From Streptomyces rhizosphaerihabitans (GTDB taxonomy: Bacteria > Actinomycetota > Actinomycetes > Streptomycetales > Streptomycetaceae), in assembly GCF_025399795.1 (NCBI RefSeq), contig NZ_JAODTZ010000061.1, positions 1-50,584 on the forward strand: a stretch of DNA of 50,584 nucleotides, read 5' to 3'. The translations under genes and the position numbers were made by a program. The notes under the pieces are model-generated. The model was not told the DNA's origin and made no database searches. It saw only the letters and a program-made list of their open reading frames with translations. Positions 49,079-50,584 of the stretch are shown in pieces. Every line of letters begins with the position of its first letter. Position 1 is the first letter of the stretch.

Positions 49079-49118
49079 GGCAGGTGAGAAAGTATCCTGC
49101 CTATATGTCAGTCCCCAA
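49079..49118 (-). promoter_or_regulatory. Promoter with overlapping inverted repeat
   Basis: On the minus strand TTGGGG (49113-49118), an 18-bp spacer and TACTTT (49089-49094) form a sigma70-like promoter for the 97-aa gene. The inverted repeat GGCAGG / CCTGCC (49079-49084, 49096-49101) brackets the -10 box and could be an operator. Confidence 0.5.
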
Positions 49119-49745
49119 CTTCGGTGGGACCGCAGTCGCGGGCGCCGCTTGGTGGCGTTCTACGGGGTCCTGTACTACGCGGGACTCCGGCCCGCTGAGG
49201 CGGTCGGGCTGAGGCTCCCTGACTGCCGCCTACCGGAGCAGGGTTGGGGCACGTTGACGCTGCGGGAGACGCGCCCCGTATCGGGCAAGCAGTGGACCGA
49301 CTCCGGGGAACGGCACGACCGCCGGGGCCTGAAGGCTCGTGAGTCCGACACCGACCGCCCGGTCCCCATCCCACCCGTCCTCGTTGCCATCCTCCGAGCC
49401 CACCTGAAGGAATTCGGGACCGCCAAGGAAGGGCGTGCGTTTGGGAACGAGCGTGGGGGCGTCGTCGGCTCATCCACGTACTGGCGCGTGTGGGAGGAAG
49501 CGCGACTGTTCGCCCTCCCGCCGGACCGCGTCGAATCGCCGCTCGCCGGGCGCCCGTACGACCTGCGGCATGCGTGCATCACGCGGTGGCTGAACGCCGG
49601 GGTCCCGATCGCTGAGGTCGCCCGGCGGGTCGGCAACTCCCCGGAGGTGATCCACCGCCGGTACCACGGCTGCATCGATGGGCATGAGGAAGCCGCCAAC
49701 GCGAAGATCGCAAAGGCGCTGGAGGAGGAGGGCGACGCGACCTAG
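49104..49745 (+). pseudogene. Tyrosine recombinase (integrase), C-terminal remnant
   Basis: About 205 residues of the catalytic domain of an AICE/phage-type tyrosine integrase: RRLVAFYGVLYYAGLRPAEAVGLRL (Arg I), GRPYDLRHACITRWLNAGVPIAEVA (box II with Arg and His), and GNSPEVIHRRYHGCIDG, which holds the tyrosine nucleophile. The SAM-like N-terminal and arm-binding domains expected in a ~400-450 aa protein are missing. The open frame upstream of 49104 is not integrase-like and overlaps the opposite 97-aa gene. It ends at TAG 49743-49745. Probably inactive, left by an element that once integrated at a nearby tRNA. Confidence 0.85.
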
Positions 49746-49793
49746 GCCGTGTCTCTCTGATCAGGTCAGGCCCGGGGCGCCCGGCACCGCGGG

Positions 49794-50351
49794 CTGATCC
49801 GAAGGACACGTTTCAGGCCGGACCGAATGCGCGGGCAAGGGCGCAGAGCCGGCCGTTGGCAGCCGAGTTTCGTAGGTAAACCGTTGTCGGCGCGTCGTTG
49901 CCCGGCGGGCCCGTCACCCGCATCCTGACGGTTCAGCATGATCACGATGAAGAGAATGAAGGTTTCCCGCACATGCAGCACATCCCCGACCTCGGAAAGA
50001 ACTCGCTCGGCAAGCCGGATCCGTGGGCCAAGTTCCGAGGGCTCGCCTGGTGGCAGTTGGTCCTCTCGATCGTGCCGATCTTCCTGCTGCCGGTCGGCGG
50101 GGCGATAGGCGGGGCCATCGGGGCGGCGGGCCTCTTCGCGAACCTCTCCCTCGCCCGCAAGCCGTTCGGGACGCCGGTCAAGCTCCTGGCGATGCTGGGC
50201 GTGGTACTCGCCTCTTATCTGGGTTACTTCCTCGTCGTGGGTCTCGTCCACAACCTGCTCAAGGGCTGACTCTCCGGCCGGGAATCCTGATCTCGGCGGC
50301 CGGGGCGACGGGCCCGGGGTAACTCGCCCCGTCCCGTGTCCTTCGGATCAG
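49794..50351. repeat. 17-bp inverted repeats flanking a small membrane gene
   Basis: CTGATCCGAAGGACACG (49794-49810) and its exact reverse complement CGTGTCCTTCGGATCAG (50335-50351) enclose 524 bp with the 98-aa gene. They may be gene-end hairpins of once adjacent copies or ends of a small mobile unit. Confidence 0.8.
49973..50269 (+). CDS. Small two-helix membrane protein
   Basis: A 98-aa protein starting at ATG 49973. A polar N-terminus (HIPDLGKNSLGKPDPWAKFRG) is followed by two or three membrane segments (WWQLVLSIVPIFLLPVGGAIGGAIGAA and LLAMLGVVLASYLGYFLVVGLV), joined by a basic loop (SLARKPFGTPVK). GxxxG-type glycines suggest tight helix packing. No function is known. It sits between the integrase remnant and a disrupted metalloprotease, inside a 17-bp inverted repeat pair. 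Confidence 0.8.
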   Translation: MQHIPDLGKNSLGKPDPWAKFRGLAWWQLVLSIVPIFLLPVGGAIGGAIGAAGLFANLSLARKPFGTPVKLLAMLGVVLASYLGYFLVVGLVHNLLKG

Positions 50352-50362
50352 GGCCCGGGGCG

Positions 50363-50476
50363 TCAGGCCCTGATCCGCCGGCCCGCCGCGCCCGACCGCA
50401 CGTAGCCCGGACCGCCCGCGTCCGACTTGTGGCACAGCCCCAGGGCGTGGCCCAGCTCGTGTGCCGCGATCTGCCG
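50363..50476 (-). pseudogene. Matrixin-like metalloprotease, C-terminal fragment
   Basis: The last ~37 codons of a zinc metalloprotease: RQIAAHELGHALGLCHKSD contains HExxHxxGxxH, the matrixin/metzincin zinc site, and the frame stops at 50363. Upstream coding is replaced by transposase sequence running the other way from about 50478. The catalytic site survives but the protein is truncated. Confidence 0.8.
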
Positions 50477-50477
50477 A

Positions 50478-50584
50478 CGTTTCCGCCGACGGCGAGGCCG
50501 TCACGGCCGCCCACCCGGCTTCGACCGCGAGGCCTACAAGCAACGGAACACCGTCGAACGCTGCATCAATCGCCTCAAGCAGTG
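50478..50584 (+). mobile_element. IS5-type transposase fragment (runs off the right edge)
   Basis: The plus-strand frame reads RPPGFDREAYKQRNTVERC then INRLKQ at the window end. This is the C-terminal YxxRNxVERCxNRLKQ signature of IS5/IS427-group DDE transposases common in Streptomyces. The catalytic Glu is the E of VER. The N-terminal part is absent: coding similarity starts abruptly where the metalloprotease ends, so the element is truncated at its left end. Confidence 0.75.

Overview
The window is high-GC actinobacterial chromosome, almost certainly Streptomyces. Evidence is the strong GC bias, frequent GTG and TTG starts, a complete conservon (cvnABCD), a chromosomal lon gene with an HspR-type HAIR operator, a divergent Ku / LigD-polymerase pair, and rare TTA codons confined to accessory genes. 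From memory, the order kgd - two-component system - lon - conservon - NlpC/P60 - ferritin-like oxygenases - PBP/FtsW - LigD-pol/Ku resembles the S. coelicolor core around SCO5281-SCO5309. No database was searched.

Layout. 1-9980 is core: the N-terminus of the 2-oxoglutarate dehydrogenase/decarboxylase (kgd, running off the left edge), an OmpR-type response regulator and histidine kinase, a small spermidine-synthase-like methyltransferase, a rhomboid-like membrane protein, lon, a secreted GH25 muramidase and a MarR regulator. 10019-19867 holds a PP2C-like phosphatase, the conservon co-transcribed with a styrene-monooxygenase-like flavoprotein, a secreted NlpC/P60 hydrolase, a small unknown protein and a TetR regulator. 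20330-24218 holds two divergent diiron (ferritin-like) proteins, an ADP-ribosylglycohydrolase and a DUF3291 protein; the last two are convergent and separated by a 226-bp MITE-like element whose terminal repeats supply both stop codons. 24428-33810 holds a class B PBP and FtsW/RodA pair, a repeat-rich SH3 exoprotein, a frameshifted lipoprotein, a dual-specificity phosphatase, a NERD protein, LigD-polymerase and Ku, a PhzF-like protein and a small membrane protein.

34081-38661 is a cluster of three related cell-surface proteins that share a two-domain cysteine-paired architecture; two carry a C-terminal membrane anchor and one does not.

39012 to the right edge is an accretion zone. It contains three separate tRNA 3'-end fragments (att-like sites), each followed on the minus strand by a hairpin, a truncated tyrosine integrase, IS remnants and a duplicated 74-bp segment. 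The cargo is small exported or membrane proteins of unknown role: a TTA-containing secreted protein with a cytosolic partner, a small secreted protein, a DUF6215 protein, a 79-aa secreted peptide plus lipoprotein, a two-gene membrane pair, and others. This looks like a repeatedly used integration hot spot for AICE-type elements, and it is the most likely place for undescribed biology. The extreme right end is an IS5-type transposase fragment abutting the C-terminus of a matrixin-like metalloprotease.
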